A stretch of DNA of 64,000 nucleotides from Pseudomaricurvus alcaniphilus (GCF_011440395.1 NZ_JAAOIX010000009.1:1-64000); one strand, 5' to 3'; numbered from the stretch's first letter, positions 1-9,682 are shown. Notes: generated by a model from the letters alone, not told the origin. Numbers and translations: made by a program.

Positions 1-173
1 ATTGTTAGGTCACTTGCAAATGATAATGCTATGTTCGCATCACCATCCCGCAAGCGCCCACACGCATTGCTTGATTAACTTGTTAAATAGCCAGTACCGC
101 GCTCGGCTGATACTGTATTTTTCGGTTCCGTTCAGCGCTTCCTCAGAAGCCCTCCCTCAACCGTGGGATGCGA
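1..173 (-). promoter_or_regulatory. rRNA operon leader with boxA antitermination site
   Basis: Read leftward, this stretch follows three tandem promoters and contains a boxA-like element (ATTTAACA core, positions 81-93, complement), then AATCAAGCAAT and a GTGTGGGCGCTTGC segment at about 45-80. From memory, this boxA plus AATCAAGCAAT plus GTGTGGG combination is what precedes and separates the rRNA genes of Pseudomonas-like bacteria. No 16S sequence is visible, so the mature gene begins left of position 1. Established knowledge: tyrS is followed by an rrn operon in Pseudomonas aeruginosa, which agrees with the neighbour here. No protein gene is supported in 1-555. Confidence 0.75.
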
Positions 174-201
174 ATTATACGCACCTCCCGAAGCCTGTCA
201 A
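174..201 (-). promoter_or_regulatory. Consensus sigma-70 promoter, rrn-proximal
   Basis: On the minus strand a perfect TTGACA -35 (196-201) and a perfect TATAAT -10 (174-179) are separated by 16 bases, with an AT-rich UP-like stretch (GCAAATAAATGA) just upstream. It is the closest of three leftward promoters to the boxA leader, as expected for an rrn promoter. Confidence 0.8.
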
Positions 202-319
202 TCATTTATTTGCGCCAATCTCAGCAGCTTAAATGATCGCTGGAAAACCCTGAAAATCACCTGACTTTCCGCTTCGTCCCGGCGACTGACTCAAGGGTCT
301 GTGTCGTCGAGAGCGGCGC

Positions 320-347
320 ATTATACGCATCCTTTGTCACCCTGCAA
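320..347 (-). promoter_or_regulatory. Sigma-70 promoter, rrn middle
   Basis: Minus-strand TTGCAG (342-347) and TATAAT (320-325) with a 16-base spacer; the -10 is followed by GCGC, and an A/T-rich UP-like block lies immediately upstream (about 348-372). Typical layout of a strong rrn promoter. Confidence 0.75.
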
Positions 348-452
348 GAAGAAGTTTACTTTTTTAACTTCTTCCGAACCTTTCTCAAAAAACTGCTGCA
401 AGCTATTGATTGCTTGGGCTTTTTTTTAATCCCCGGCGGGCAAGGGAGGCGC

Positions 453-481
453 ATTATGCCGATGCACCTGGCACCGTGCAA
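453..481 (-). promoter_or_regulatory. Sigma-70 promoter, rrn distal
   Basis: Minus-strand TTGCAC (476-481) and CATAAT (453-458) with a 17-base spacer and an A-rich run upstream (482-500). Third of three tandem leftward promoters; it lies 75 bases downstream of the tyrS stop. Confidence 0.65.
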
Positions 482-555
482 GCCTTTTTTAAAATTTTAT
501 TAACGTCGTCGACAGGCGCCCAAATTAGCGCCAGGTTGCGCGTCCGTGGAACAAC

Positions 556-1863
556 TCAAGCCCGTACAAACAGGTGATTTTTCTTTTTGCCAAGCTTGAC
601 CACAAAAAAGCGACCAAACAGCGCCTGCTCCGGCGCAAAACACTGTGCCGCTTTCATATTGTCCTCGGCACCCTTGGCCACCTCATTGATCAATACCGCA
701 TTGCGACCCAGCGCGTCTTTTACTTCCCGCCCCGCCTTCGCCATACCGCACTCTGTCAACAAGGTGGTGAGCGGTGTATCCGCCAATTGCGCTTCATCGA
801 GAGTGCTGCAGGGCAGGCCATCCAGGGCCAATTGCTCCAGGTCCGCTTCGGTCAGATTTTTTAGTGAGCCACTGAACATCGCTGCGGTAATCCGTTCCGC
901 CGCGGCCAACCCGTCCTCCCCGTGCAACATACGGGTCACTTCGCGAGCCAGCACACCCTGCGCCTGGGGTCGACCCTGGGCGGCGCGATCGGCCTCTTCG
1001 ATTTCATCGATGTCGGCGACCGGCAGAAAGGTAAAGTAGCGCAGGAACTTGTAGACATCCGCGTCCGCCGTGCCCAACCAGAACTGGTAAAATGCGTAGG
1101 GTGACGTCTTGGCCGGATCCAGCCAGATGGTGCCGCTTTCTGTTTTGCCGAATTTGGTGCCATCGGCCTTGGTAACCAGCGGCAGGGTCAGGCCAAAAAC
1201 ATGGCCGCCATGTAACTTGCGGGTCAGGTCAACCCCGCCGACTATATTGCCCCACTGATCGGAGCCCCCAATCTGCAGGGTACAACCGTAGTTCTGGTAG
1301 AGCTCGGCAAAATCAAACGACTGCAGCAACATATAGGTGAACTCGGTGAAGGAAATCCCCTCACCTTCACGCTCAATGCGCTGTTTGACCGACTCCTTGT
1401 TGATCATGTTATTGACCGAGAAGTGCTTGCCGACGTCCCGCAGGAAATCCAGCACACTGAGCCCTGCGGTCCAGTCGAGATTATTCACCACCCGGGCCGG
1501 ATTGCCTTCACAATCAAAATCAATAAAGCGGGACACCTGGGCGCGAATTTTTTCGACCCAGTTGGCGACAATGTCCGGTGTATTCAGCTTGCGTTCCTGC
1601 GCCTTGAAGCTGGGGTCGCCGATCAATCCGGTGGCTCCGCCGACCAGGGCAATTGGCGCGTGACCGGCGCGCTGAAAGCGCTGCAAGGTTAGCAGGGGCA
1701 CCAGACTGCCAATATGGAGACTGTCCGCGGTCGGATCGAACCCGCAATACAGTGTTCTGGAACCCTCGTTTAAAAACGCTTCCAAGGTGTTATCACCGGT
1801 CATTTGGGCGATAAGACCGCGCGCCTGCAGATCCCGAATAAGGTCGCCATTTACACTGGACAT
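556..1863 (-). CDS. tyrS: Tyrosyl-tRNA synthetase
   Basis: Charges tRNA-Tyr in the cytoplasm. The 435-residue product tracks E. coli TyrS along its whole length: the class I signature appears as LHIGS (HIGH position), the KMSKS loop as KFGKT, and GGSDQWGN binds tyrosine/ATP; a C-terminal S4-like domain follows. The open frame extends 37 codons upstream, but the start at 1863 (MSSVNGDL) is preferred because AGGAAG precedes it at good spacing and homologues begin here. It is transcribed leftward toward an rRNA operon leader, an arrangement known from Pseudomonas. The intergenic region 1864-2087 is shared with the divergent M23 peptidase gene. Confidence 0.95.
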   Translation of the reverse strand: MSSVNGDLIRDLQARGLIAQMTGDNTLEAFLNEGSRTLYCGFDPTADSLHIGSLVPLLTLQRFQRAGHAPIALVGGATGLIGDPSFKAQERKLNTPDIVANWVEKIRAQVSRFIDFDCEGNPARVVNNLDWTAGLSVLDFLRDVGKHFSVNNMINKESVKQRIEREGEGISFTEFTYMLLQSFDFAELYQNYGCTLQIGGSDQWGNIVGGVDLTRKLHGGHVFGLTLPLVTKADGTKFGKTESGTIWLDPAKTSPYAFYQFWLGTADADVYKFLRYFTFLPVADIDEIEEADRAAQGRPQAQGVLAREVTRMLHGEDGLAAAERITAAMFSGSLKNLTEADLEQLALDGLPCSTLDEAQLADTPLTTLLTECGMAKAGREVKDALGRNAVLINEVAKGAEDNMKAAQCFAPEQALFGRFFVVKLGKKKNHLFVRA

Positions 1864-2087
1864 GTACACTTCCTGACTATAGCCATTAACAATCTGGTGA
1901 ACCGAGCAAACAAACGCCGCCGGGGCGCAAGTTTGACGAAAAGCGCACCATACCGAATTTGCACGCAAAAACAAGCGTCGACACCTAAAGCGGGAACCGG
2001 CGTGATTATCAGGCTATCATTGCCTATGATTTCTGATATACCATAAACAGTTAGTCCACCACCTTCACGCCCGACTTTAGTAAATCA

Positions 2088-3440
2088 ATGGAACCCTCTG
2101 AAAACCATAACGAAAGTACGCATTCATCTGCAGTGCGACGTTTCCCCAAGAGGCACCTGGTTGCAGCCGGGGTACTGGGTGTGGCACTGGTGGTCAGTAC
2201 TTTTCTGCCGCCCACCGATACCGTCGAACCCAAACGACAGAGCCAGACCGTCGAACTGGAGATCAAGCCGGAAATCCAGCAGTTGCTACCGCCGGTGGCT
2301 GAACCCATTACCGAAGAAATCATCCCGCAGATTGACTGGCATAAAGAGCGCGTTGTCTCTGGTGATAACCTGTCGCTGATATTTCAGCGCGCAGGCCTCA
2401 GTGACCGCATACTGTTTGAATTTATGGCAGGCCACCCCGAGAGCAACAGCCTGAAGCGCATTCACCCCGGCCATGAACTGGAATTTCATATTGAAGATGG
2501 GCGCCTGATGGCATTGCGCTACCGCCAGGACCGTCTCACCAGTCAGCTGTTCAAGCGGGAGAGTTCGGACAAATTCTCTTACGAACGGGAAGTGTTGCAG
2601 CCGGATACCGTGTTGGCCTATCGGCAAGCCACTATCAATGACTCCCTGTTCCTCTCCGCCCAGCGCGCGCAGATGGACGCCGACATGATCATGGAACTGG
2701 CCAATATATTTGGCTGGGACATTGATTTTGGTCTCGATATCCGCAAGGGCGACCACTTCAAGGTGCTCTACGAGGAGCGCTTTCTCGACGGCGAGAAGAT
2801 CGGCAACGGCAACATCCTGGCGGCCGAATTTACCAACCAGAAGCAAACCTTCAAGGCCGTGCGCTATGAAGACAGCAACGGCAACACCCATTACTACACC
2901 CCGGAAGGCAAGAGCATGCGCAAGGCGTTTTTGCGCGCACCGCTGGATTTTCGCCGCATCAGCTCCAACTTCAATCCCCGCCGCCTGCACCCGATATCGA
3001 AGACCATCAAGCCCCATCGCGGCACCGACTACGCGGCCTCCCAGGGCACGCCGGTGTGGTCTTCCGGAGACGGCAAGGTGATTGCCTCATCCTACAGCAA
3101 AAGCAACGGCAACTACGTCGTTATCCAGCACGGCAATAATATTCAAACCAAATACCTGCACCTGCACAAACGCCACGTAAAAACCGGCCAACGGGTAAAG
3201 CAGAAGCAGCAGATCGGCACTGTCGGCTCCACCGGCTACTCCACCGCGCCGCACCTGCACTACGAATTCCTGCTCGACGGAGTGCACCGCAACCCGAGAA
3301 CCATACTGGAAAAGCTGCCCAAAGCCCGGTCGGTGGCCGACGCAGAGCTGCAGCGCTTCTACAGCGCCACCCAGCCCCTGCTGGCCAGCCTGGAAAGTTA
3401 CCACCAGCAAATACTGCTGACCCGAACGCAACAGGAATAG
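2088..3440 (+). CDS. M23 family peptidoglycan endopeptidase (MepM/OapA-like)
   Basis: 450 residues: one N-terminal membrane segment (about residues 22-42), an OapA/LysM-like region (about 85-180) and a C-terminal M23 (LytM) domain. The zinc ligands are visible as HRGTD near residue 305 and HLH in APHLHYEF near 390, so the enzyme looks catalytically competent. Family role: cleaves the D-Ala-mDAP cross-links of peptidoglycan in the periplasm to allow wall expansion. It is divergent from tyrS and followed after 6 bp by anmK, a peptidoglycan-recycling gene; the pair probably forms one transcription unit. The exact homologue (MepM versus a paralogue) cannot be settled from sequence alone. Confidence 0.88.
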   Translation: MEPSENHNESTHSSAVRRFPKRHLVAAGVLGVALVVSTFLPPTDTVEPKRQSQTVELEIKPEIQQLLPPVAEPITEEIIPQIDWHKERVVSGDNLSLIFQRAGLSDRILFEFMAGHPESNSLKRIHPGHELEFHIEDGRLMALRYRQDRLTSQLFKRESSDKFSYEREVLQPDTVLAYRQATINDSLFLSAQRAQMDADMIMELANIFGWDIDFGLDIRKGDHFKVLYEERFLDGEKIGNGNILAAEFTNQKQTFKAVRYEDSNGNTHYYTPEGKSMRKAFLRAPLDFRRISSNFNPRRLHPISKTIKPHRGTDYAASQGTPVWSSGDGKVIASSYSKSNGNYVVIQHGNNIQTKYLHLHKRHVKTGQRVKQKQQIGTVGSTGYSTAPHLHYEFLLDGVHRNPRTILEKLPKARSVADAELQRFYSATQPLLASLESYHQQILLTRTQQE

Positions 3441-3446
3441 GCGCTG

Positions 3447-4544
3447 ATGAAAGAACTGTATTTAGGCCAGATGTCCGGAACCAGCGCCGATGGAATAGAT
3501 ACAGTCCTGCTGGAAATCAGCGATAGCGGCATGCAGCTGCTGGGGCAACAGGCGCAGCCCTACTCCACTGAACTTCGGCAGCGCGTGCTGCGCTTGTGCC
3601 AGCCTGGCGACAATGAAATTGCGCACATGGGGGAGCTGGAATACCTGCTCGCGGAAGCCTACGCGGAAGCCGCCCTCAATCTGCTGGCGGCGCTGGATAT
3701 CCCTGCGGCGCGGATTCGCGCCCTCGGCTGCCACGGTCAAACCCTGCGTCACCACCCCCCTTCCTGCGCCACCATACCCTTCACGGTACAGTGCGGCGAC
3801 CCCAATATCGTCGCCGAAAAAACCGGTATAGCCACCGTGGCTGACTTTCGACGCCGGGATATGGCGGTCGGCGGCGAGGGTGCGCCGCTGGTGCCGGCCT
3901 TCCACTGTGCAGCGTTTGCTGCGCCAACCGAAAAACGGGTTATCGTCAATATCGGCGGCATCGCCAATATCACTGACCCGCACACAGGCCGTGGCTTTGA
4001 CACTGGCCCCGGCAACACCCTGATGGACGGCTGGATCCATCGCCACAGCGGTGTGAATTACGACGCCGCTGGCAGCTGGGCGGCCAGCGGTACGGTGCAA
4101 CCGACCCTGCTGGCGCAACTGCTGCAACAGCCCTACTTCCAGAGTCCGCCGCCAAAGAGCACCGGCCGGGAGCTGTTTAACCTGGACTGGCTCGACCAGC
4201 AATTGTCAGGCCTTGCGCCAATGGCCAGCGCCGACGTCCAGGCCACACTGCTGGAGCTGACCGCTACCACCATCCTCGATGCCATCCGGACTCACGTCGG
4301 CCCCTGTGAGGCGCTGTACGTCTGCGGCGGCGGCGCCAATAACCGCCACCTCATGCAGAGACTGGCACAATTAAGTGAGATGCGGGTAGCCACAACGGCC
4401 GCTCTCGGTATCGACCCGCAATGGGTGGAAGCGGCCGCATTCGCCTGGCTGGCCCGCCAAACCTTGCACGCCCTGCCAGGCAACAAGCCGGTAGCCACCG
4501 GGGCTCGCCGGGAAGTTATTCTGGGCGCCATTTATCCCGCCTGA
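3447..4544 (+). CDS. anmK: Anhydro-N-acetylmuramic acid kinase
   Basis: Converts 1,6-anhydro-MurNAc to MurNAc-6-phosphate in cell-wall recycling. The 365-residue product opens with the family signature LGQMSGTSADGID (phosphate-binding loop), contains CHGQTLRHH and GFDTGPGNTLMD, and ends with the VCGGGANN adenosine-site motif. It follows the M23 peptidase stop by 6 bp with a ribosome site (AGGAATAG) inside the upstream gene end, indicating translational coupling. Downstream 4545-4732 holds no gene I can support. Confidence 0.95.
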   Translation: MKELYLGQMSGTSADGIDTVLLEISDSGMQLLGQQAQPYSTELRQRVLRLCQPGDNEIAHMGELEYLLAEAYAEAALNLLAALDIPAARIRALGCHGQTLRHHPPSCATIPFTVQCGDPNIVAEKTGIATVADFRRRDMAVGGEGAPLVPAFHCAAFAAPTEKRVIVNIGGIANITDPHTGRGFDTGPGNTLMDGWIHRHSGVNYDAAGSWAASGTVQPTLLAQLLQQPYFQSPPPKSTGRELFNLDWLDQQLSGLAPMASADVQATLLELTATTILDAIRTHVGPCEALYVCGGGANNRHLMQRLAQLSEMRVATTAALGIDPQWVEAAAFAWLARQTLHALPGNKPVATGARREVILGAIYPA

Positions 4545-4732
4545 GCAGGCCGACCAGCAAACTGCGGGCGCAGTAAACAACCCGCATAAGCCAGGGATGA
4601 AACCGGGTAAATGTGATCAAGTGCCGCCGGCAGAAATTTCGCTATGAATTTTGCCGAGGCCAGACGCCACAGGAAGCGCGGCGCCAGGACAGGTCAAACC
4701 AAATTAATCGATGGTATGTAAAGGGCCGGATA

Positions 4733-5086
4733 CTAGACCGAGAAGGAGGAACCACAGCCGCAGGTAGAGCTGGCGTTCGGGTTTTGAATCAGGAAACGGG
4801 AGCCTTTCAGGCCCTCTTCGTAATCCACTTGCGAGCCAACCAGATATGGGTAGCTGATCGCATCGACCAGCACGGTAATACCGTCCTTTTCGATCACGGC
4901 GTCATCTTCTGCTACCAGCTCATCGAAAGTAAAACCGTACTGAAAGCCCGAGCAGCCACCGCCGGTAACGAAGACGCGCAGCTTCAGGTCTTCATTTTCC
5001 TCTTCCTCCACCAGCGAACGAACCTTGGCAACCGCACTGTTTGTGACTTGCAAGGCCTGGGGGGTAAAGGTTTCGGGGGCACTCAT
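4733..5086 (-). CDS. erpA: A-type iron-sulfur cluster carrier ErpA
   Basis: 117 residues of the HesB/IscA fold. The three cluster-ligating cysteines are present: GGGCSGFQ in the middle and CGCG near the C-terminus. The acidic EEEENEDL stretch and position next to anmK match the ErpA branch in Pseudomonas-like genomes. Delivers Fe-S clusters to apoproteins in the cytoplasm. GGAG lies 6 bases before the start. It is convergent with anmK. IscA or SufA are alternative family members but neither isc nor suf genes are nearby. Confidence 0.92.
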   Translation of the reverse strand: MSAPETFTPQALQVTNSAVAKVRSLVEEEENEDLKLRVFVTGGGCSGFQYGFTFDELVAEDDAVIEKDGITVLVDAISYPYLVGSQVDYEEGLKGSRFLIQNPNASSTCGCGSSFSV

Positions 5087-5233
5087 AAACTACTCCAGTT
5101 AAAACAACCACAGCCCGGACAACTCGGCAACGGCGGCAACAGCAGCGATGTCGGCCGCGCCAACCATTACTGCCTGTGCCGACCCTGCTAACGGGACAAC
5201 AACGCCTATTATCGTTTTAACCCAGCAAAACAG

Positions 5234-5737
5234 TCAAGTACTCGCCGACTGGGGCTTCGTCGGCACTTTGTCGACTGGCTGCGAATTGCCGGCCGTATCG
5301 GCTTTTGCCGCGCGCTTATTAACCGCTGCATCGATGCTAAAGGCCGCCTGGGCGGGCTTGTCCCCTTCGATATAGACCAGGTTACCGTTCACCTGCGAGC
5401 CTTTGACCATCTCTATCACGCTGTAGTGGACATTGCCCTGCACCGTGGCTTTGGCGGCCAATTCCACATGCTTGGATGAGTGCACATTGCCTTTCACCAG
5501 GCCGTTGACAACGATGGTCGGCACATGAATTTCGCCCTCAATAACGCCCTGCTCCATGATCCTGATACGCGCATCGGACCCCTCCTCAGCGGAGACATTG
5601 CCCTTGATACGCCCTTCGACTTCGAGATTGCCGCTAAAATGTACATCTCCAACCAGCTCTGTGGTCTTGGAAATTAATGTTGTACTACCCGATGCAAAAC
5701 CCACTGTACCGTCTTTTTTTCCCCACACAGTCTTCAC
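5234..5737 (-). CDS. Bactofilin family cytoskeletal protein
   Basis: 167 residues with the bactofilin beta-helix region (about 20-120): TTELVGDVHFSGNLEVEG followed by hydrophobic/Gly rungs (GRIKGNV, GVIEGEIH, GLVKGNVH, ATVQGNVH), then a low-complexity tail rich in Ala/Lys/Ser. Bactofilins polymerise without nucleotide and scaffold wall enzymes or polar structures. Start is a GTG whose GTGA overlaps the stop of the upstream DUF6776 gene by 4 bp, so the two are coupled; a second GTG three codons later is an alternative. Confidence 0.9.
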   Translation of the reverse strand: MKTVWGKKDGTVGFASGSTTLISKTTELVGDVHFSGNLEVEGRIKGNVSAEEGSDARIRIMEQGVIEGEIHVPTIVVNGLVKGNVHSSKHVELAAKATVQGNVHYSVIEMVKGSQVNGNLVYIEGDKPAQAAFSIDAAVNKRAAKADTAGNSQPVDKVPTKPQSAST

Positions 5738-6468
5738 CGCTCCTCTACCAACCAGCCAAAATTCTTTTTCACCACCACCGCGTTGCTGCCCGTCGAACTG
5801 GCTACCAGCTCGATCCGCTCCGGTTCAAAACCGTCCGGAATCGTCAGCCGGCCAGCAATGGTCTGAAAATACTTGAAACGTAGCTTGATATCTTCCTCTT
5901 CGACATTGTCGGCCATATCCTTGAGTGGCAATGTGACCAGCTGCTCAGCTTGCCGGCCGACAATATTGAAATTCAGAGTGCCCTTTAACAGCGAGTGCCG
6001 GGCCGCCAATTGCTGTACCACTAACTTATAATCGTAGACGCCAGGTTGGCCAACCGCCACCAGACTAAGCGATCCGATGGTCAAACCGCTGCTATTCTCC
6101 GAGGGCGACATCAAACTGCGGTAGAAGCTGATGTCCTCTTCCAGCGCGGCCACCTCCGACTTTAGCTCGATCACTTCCGCGCGAACCGTCTCGCTGGCGC
6201 GCTGGTCCACCTCCGCCCCCAGTTGCAGGTTGGCCACCTGCTGGCGCAGATTGGCCAACTCCTGGTCGGCCGCTTGCAACTTCAGCACCAGGCTATCGCG
6301 CTCCAGGGCGGCCCCGAGCTGGTCCGCCCTGCCGAATTTAACGCCGTACCAGTAGCTGCCGGCGGTACCGAGGATAAGCAGCAGAACACCCAGCGCAATC
6401 AGCACGCGGGCGCGCCAGGGACGGTAGGGCACCACCACCATCTGGCAATCCTTGCTGCCCTTTAGCAT
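5734..6468 (-). CDS. DUF6776-type membrane coiled-coil protein
   Basis: 244 residues: a single N-terminal transmembrane helix (about residues 22-45, preceded by basic residues), a coiled-coil segment rich in Leu/Gln/Glu (about 55-125) and a C-terminal globular domain. This layout, and its position directly before a bactofilin gene, match the conserved hypothetical family now called DUF6776; function unknown. The 4-bp overlap with the bactofilin gene suggests it anchors or positions the bactofilin filament at the inner membrane (inference). An ATG at 6468 with AGGG five bases upstream is preferred over a GTG two codons earlier. Confidence 0.75.
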   Translation of the reverse strand: MLKGSKDCQMVVVPYRPWRARVLIALGVLLLILGTAGSYWYGVKFGRADQLGAALERDSLVLKLQAADQELANLRQQVANLQLGAEVDQRASETVRAEVIELKSEVAALEEDISFYRSLMSPSENSSGLTIGSLSLVAVGQPGVYDYKLVVQQLAARHSLLKGTLNFNIVGRQAEQLVTLPLKDMADNVEEEDIKLRFKYFQTIAGRLTIPDGFEPERIELVASSTGSNAVVVKKNFGWLVEER

Positions 6469-6544
6469 AGACACCCTACCCGGCCCGGGACCAACAGCCG
6501 TCGCATTGTTAACACAGACCGGCCCGCTACCGCTGCCGAAGCCG

Positions 6545-7585
6545 TCAAGGGAGCACGGCCACCTGGTTAAGGCCGGCGCGCTCGTCGAAGCCGAACATAA
6601 TATTCATATTTTGCACCGCCTGTCCGGAGGCGCCCTTGGCCAGATTATCAATCACCGACAGGACCACCACCTTACCACGTTGCTGCGGCTGGAATACGGC
6701 GATGCGGCACATATTGGAGCTCTTTACCGTGCGGGTCTCCGGGTGGCTGCCAGCGGGCATCACGTCGACAAAGGGTTCACTGGCATAGCGCTCTTCAAAC
6801 ACCTGCTGCAGGTCAGCCGCAGCGCCATTCAGGTTGGCGTACAAGGTGGCGTGAATACCGCGGATCATCGGTACCAGGTGCGGCACAAAGGTCAGCCCTA
6901 CCTCACCACTGCCGGCGGGTAAAACATCCCCTAATCCCTGTTCAATTTCGGGCAGGTGTCGATGTCCGGCGGCACCGTAGGCCTTGAAGCTGTCACTGAC
7001 CTCGGCCAGCAGGTTGGCCACTTTGGCCTGGCGTCCGGCGCCGCTGACGCCAGAGGCCGCATCGGCAACCAGGTCGCTGGCATCCACCAGGTTATTTTCC
7101 AACAGGGGAATAAAGCCGAGCTGAATCGCGGTCGGGTAGCAGCCCGGGCAGGCGACCAATTGCGCGCTGGCGATTTGCTGGCGATTAACTTCCGGCAGCC
7201 CATACACTGCCTTGGGCAGCAACTCCGGACAGCCGTGCTCCTGTCCGTACCAGTCGCTCCAGAGCCTGGCGTCGCGAATCCTGAAATCGGCAGACAAATC
7301 CACCACCCGCACCCCGCGCTCCAGCAGGGCGGGCATCATGTTTTGGGCGACACCGTGCGGGGTCGCGAAAAACACCACATCACAGCTGGCCAAAGCATCC
7401 AGATCGGGCTCGCTAAACTGCAGATCGAGAAAGCCGCGCAAGCTTGTGTAGAGCTCATCTACCCGCAGGCCCGCTTCCGCCCGCGAAGTAATTATTTTTA
7501 CCCTTACCTGCGGGTGATTGACCAATACCCGCAACAACTCGACCCCGGTGTACCCCGTGCCACCTACAATCCCGACTTCAATCAC
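6545..7585 (-). CDS. argC: N-acetyl-gamma-glutamyl-phosphate reductase
   Basis: Third step of arginine synthesis: NADPH-dependent reduction of N-acetylglutamyl-5-phosphate. The 346-residue protein starts with the Rossmann motif [12 protein letters not shown] and carries the catalytic cysteine in ACPGCYPTA (about residue 150). GTG start with GAGAGG five bases upstream. Order argC-DUF6776-bactofilin-erpA on one strand is the arrangement seen in Pseudomonas-like genomes and suggests a shared transcript, with 76 bp between argC and the DUF6776 gene. Confidence 0.95.
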   Translation of the reverse strand: MIEVGIVGGTGYTGVELLRVLVNHPQVRVKIITSRAEAGLRVDELYTSLRGFLDLQFSEPDLDALASCDVVFFATPHGVAQNMMPALLERGVRVVDLSADFRIRDARLWSDWYGQEHGCPELLPKAVYGLPEVNRQQIASAQLVACPGCYPTAIQLGFIPLLENNLVDASDLVADAASGVSGAGRQAKVANLLAEVSDSFKAYGAAGHRHLPEIEQGLGDVLPAGSGEVGLTFVPHLVPMIRGIHATLYANLNGAAADLQQVFEERYASEPFVDVMPAGSHPETRTVKSSNMCRIAVFQPQQRGKVVVLSVIDNLAKGASGQAVQNMNIMFGFDERAGLNQVAVLP

Positions 7586-7864
7586 TGTTACCTCTCATAT
7601 TTATCCGGCGCCTTGCCTGGCTAATGTGTTTACTGCAGTTACCGCAGCCGCAATTCTAGGTAAGAGCAACCGCCCTGTACACACCCGCAATTGCCGGATC
7701 GAAACAATAACGCCACAATAGTGTAGAAGTGCCACCGCGAGGCAACCAGTTAATTTACACTATTGGCCGGATTTTATTCCAAGCGGCACAATTTCCGCCG
7801 CCTGGCCGCACTGTCATGCCATACTCAACGATTACCGCCGATATGCCGAACTATAGAACCTACC

Positions 7865-9682
7865 ATGCCTGAACCCAGTAGCGCCCCCTCCAACCCTGAC
7901 CGGATCAATCACCGCGGGCAAGTAGTACTGGACCGGTTGCGCCACCAACTCGCCCACCTGGATGCCCTGCCACAACTGACCATCCTGGGTTTTTTCGCCG
8001 GCCTGGCCGCCGCTGGTATCATCGTTGCGTTTCGGCTGCTCATCGACCTGCCCCTGGCCGCGGCGTTTGCCTCGAGCAGTGAAAACTTTGAATCCCTACC
8101 GCGCCACTGGCACTTTCTGTTGCCGGTGCTGGGAGCGCTGCTACTGGGCCTGATCATGCACTTTATCCCGCCAGAGCGCCGCCAGGTGAGTGTCGGCCAT
8201 GTGCTGGACCGGCTCCACAATCACCAGGGCAAACTCCCGGCCGGCAACTGGGCCTGGCAATTTAGCGGCGGCATCATCGCTTTGCTCAGCGGCCAGTCCA
8301 TGGGCCGCGAGGGGCCCGCCGTGCATCTCGGCGCCGGCGCTGCCAGCCAGTTAGGACAGTGGCTGGCACTGCCTAACAACTGCCTGCGCACCTTGATCGG
8401 CTGCGGCGTCGCCTCCGCCATTGCCGCCTCTTTCAACACCCCCATGGCCGGTGTCATCTTCTCCATGGAGGTGATCCTGATGGAGTACACCATCGCCGGC
8501 TTTATCCCGGTCATGCTGGCCTCGGTCACCGGCGCCACCGTCTGCCACCTGATTTTTGGCGAGGCACCGGCGTTTACCATCAACCCGCCACAGATGAACG
8601 ATTTGCTGGAATTGCCCCTGATCGTTTTTACCGGCCTCGCGGCGGCGACCCTTGCCGCCGGCTTTATCCGCCTGCAACTGCTCGCCAACCGGCAGCAACA
8701 CTGGCCAGTGGTGCCGCGCCTGCTGTTGGCCGGCACCATCACCGGCAGCCTGGCGCTGTTCTGCCCGCAAATTCTCGGCGTCGGCTACGACACCATCGAT
8801 GGCACCATGCAGGGCGAGATTGCCGTGCCGCTGCTGCTGGCCATTGTCCTGAGCAAACTGGTGGCCACGTCGGTAAGTGGCGGCCTCGGTGTGCCGGCGG
8901 GAGTGATCGGCCCCTCCCTGTTTATCGGCGCCGCTCTCGGCGGTTGCCTGGGGGCGGCCGGCACCGCCATTACCCCTGAAAGTGGCGCCAATCCCAGCTT
9001 CTACGTGCTGCTGGGCATGAGTGCGATGATGGCGGCGGTAATCAACGCCCCACTGACCGCACTGATTACCGTGTTCGAACTCACCCAAAACCCCCACGTG
9101 GTCTTTCCGACCATGTTGATCGTAGTCGTCGCTGTGCTGACCACGCGCCAGGTGTTTCGCTGCGAAGGGATATTTCTGGCCCAGCTCAAGGCCAACGGCT
9201 TTAACCTCAATACCGGCCCCATCCGCCAGGCCCTGAACCGGGTCGGCGTGCGCAGCGCCATGGAAACCAACTATCTGCGCAGTCCCAATCGACAGACTCT
9301 GGCCCAACTGAAAAATAAATTGCAGCAGCATCCCAAGTGGCTGCTGGTGGATGAGCCGGAAAAGGACAAGTATCTGCTCTCGGCGGCGGACATATCGGCG
9401 TTTCTCGACAACCGCAAAAGTACCGAACAAGACGCGCGGGATCCGGCCACGGCAAGCGACAGCGAAGACGGCGGCGACGTTGAAATCAAACTGCTCGATA
9501 TTCCCGGGCGCCAGTGGCTGCTCAAACCCATCCAGCAGCAGGCCAGCCTCTACGAAGCGCAACAGGTACTGGAGCAGCACAAGGCCGATGCCCTGTATGT
9601 TGAGCGCCGTACCTCCACCATGCTCTCACCGGTGCTCGGCATCATTACCGGCGAGCGTATAAAAGACTACTACAAAGTGTAA
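7865..9682 (+). CDS. ClC-family chloride channel/transporter with CBS region
   Basis: 605 residues: ClC membrane domain (about 40-430, ten or more hydrophobic helices) and a soluble C-terminal CBS-like region (about 450-600). Selectivity motifs: GREGPAVHLGAG, where E is the external gating glutamate, and GGLGVPAGVIGPSLFIGA. The internal proton-glutamate position (E203 in E. coli ClcA, within IIEEM) reads SMEVI here, so that glutamate is replaced by valine, as in channel-type ClCs. Start at 7865 is preferred over an in-frame ATG 34 codons earlier because the protein then begins just before the usual N-terminus; the ribosome site is weak either way. hemJ follows 24 bp downstream. Confidence 0.88.
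   Translation: MPEPSSAPSNPDRINHRGQVVLDRLRHQLAHLDALPQLTILGFFAGLAAAGIIVAFRLLIDLPLAAAFASSSENFESLPRHWHFLLPVLGALLLGLIMHFIPPERRQVSVGHVLDRLHNHQGKLPAGNWAWQFSGGIIALLSGQSMGREGPAVHLGAGAASQLGQWLALPNNCLRTLIGCGVASAIAASFNTPMAGVIFSMEVILMEYTIAGFIPVMLASVTGATVCHLIFGEAPAFTINPPQMNDLLELPLIVFTGLAAATLAAGFIRLQLLANRQQHWPVVPRLLLAGTITGSLALFCPQILGVGYDTIDGTMQGEIAVPLLLAIVLSKLVATSVSGGLGVPAGVIGPSLFIGAALGGCLGAAGTAITPESGANPSFYVLLGMSAMMAAVINAPLTALITVFELTQNPHVVFPTMLIVVVAVLTTRQVFRCEGIFLAQLKANGFNLNTGPIRQALNRVGVRSAMETNYLRSPNRQTLAQLKNKLQQHPKWLLVDEPEKDKYLLSAADISAFLDNRKSTEQDARDPATASDSEDGGDVEIKLLDIPGRQWLLKPIQQQASLYEAQQVLEQHKADALYVERRTSTMLSPVLGIITGERIKDYYKV

Noticed and set aside
8351-9580. 409-codon leftward ORF inside the ClC gene
   Set aside because: Shadow frame, His/Gly/Gln-rich composition typical of antisense GC-rich DNA.
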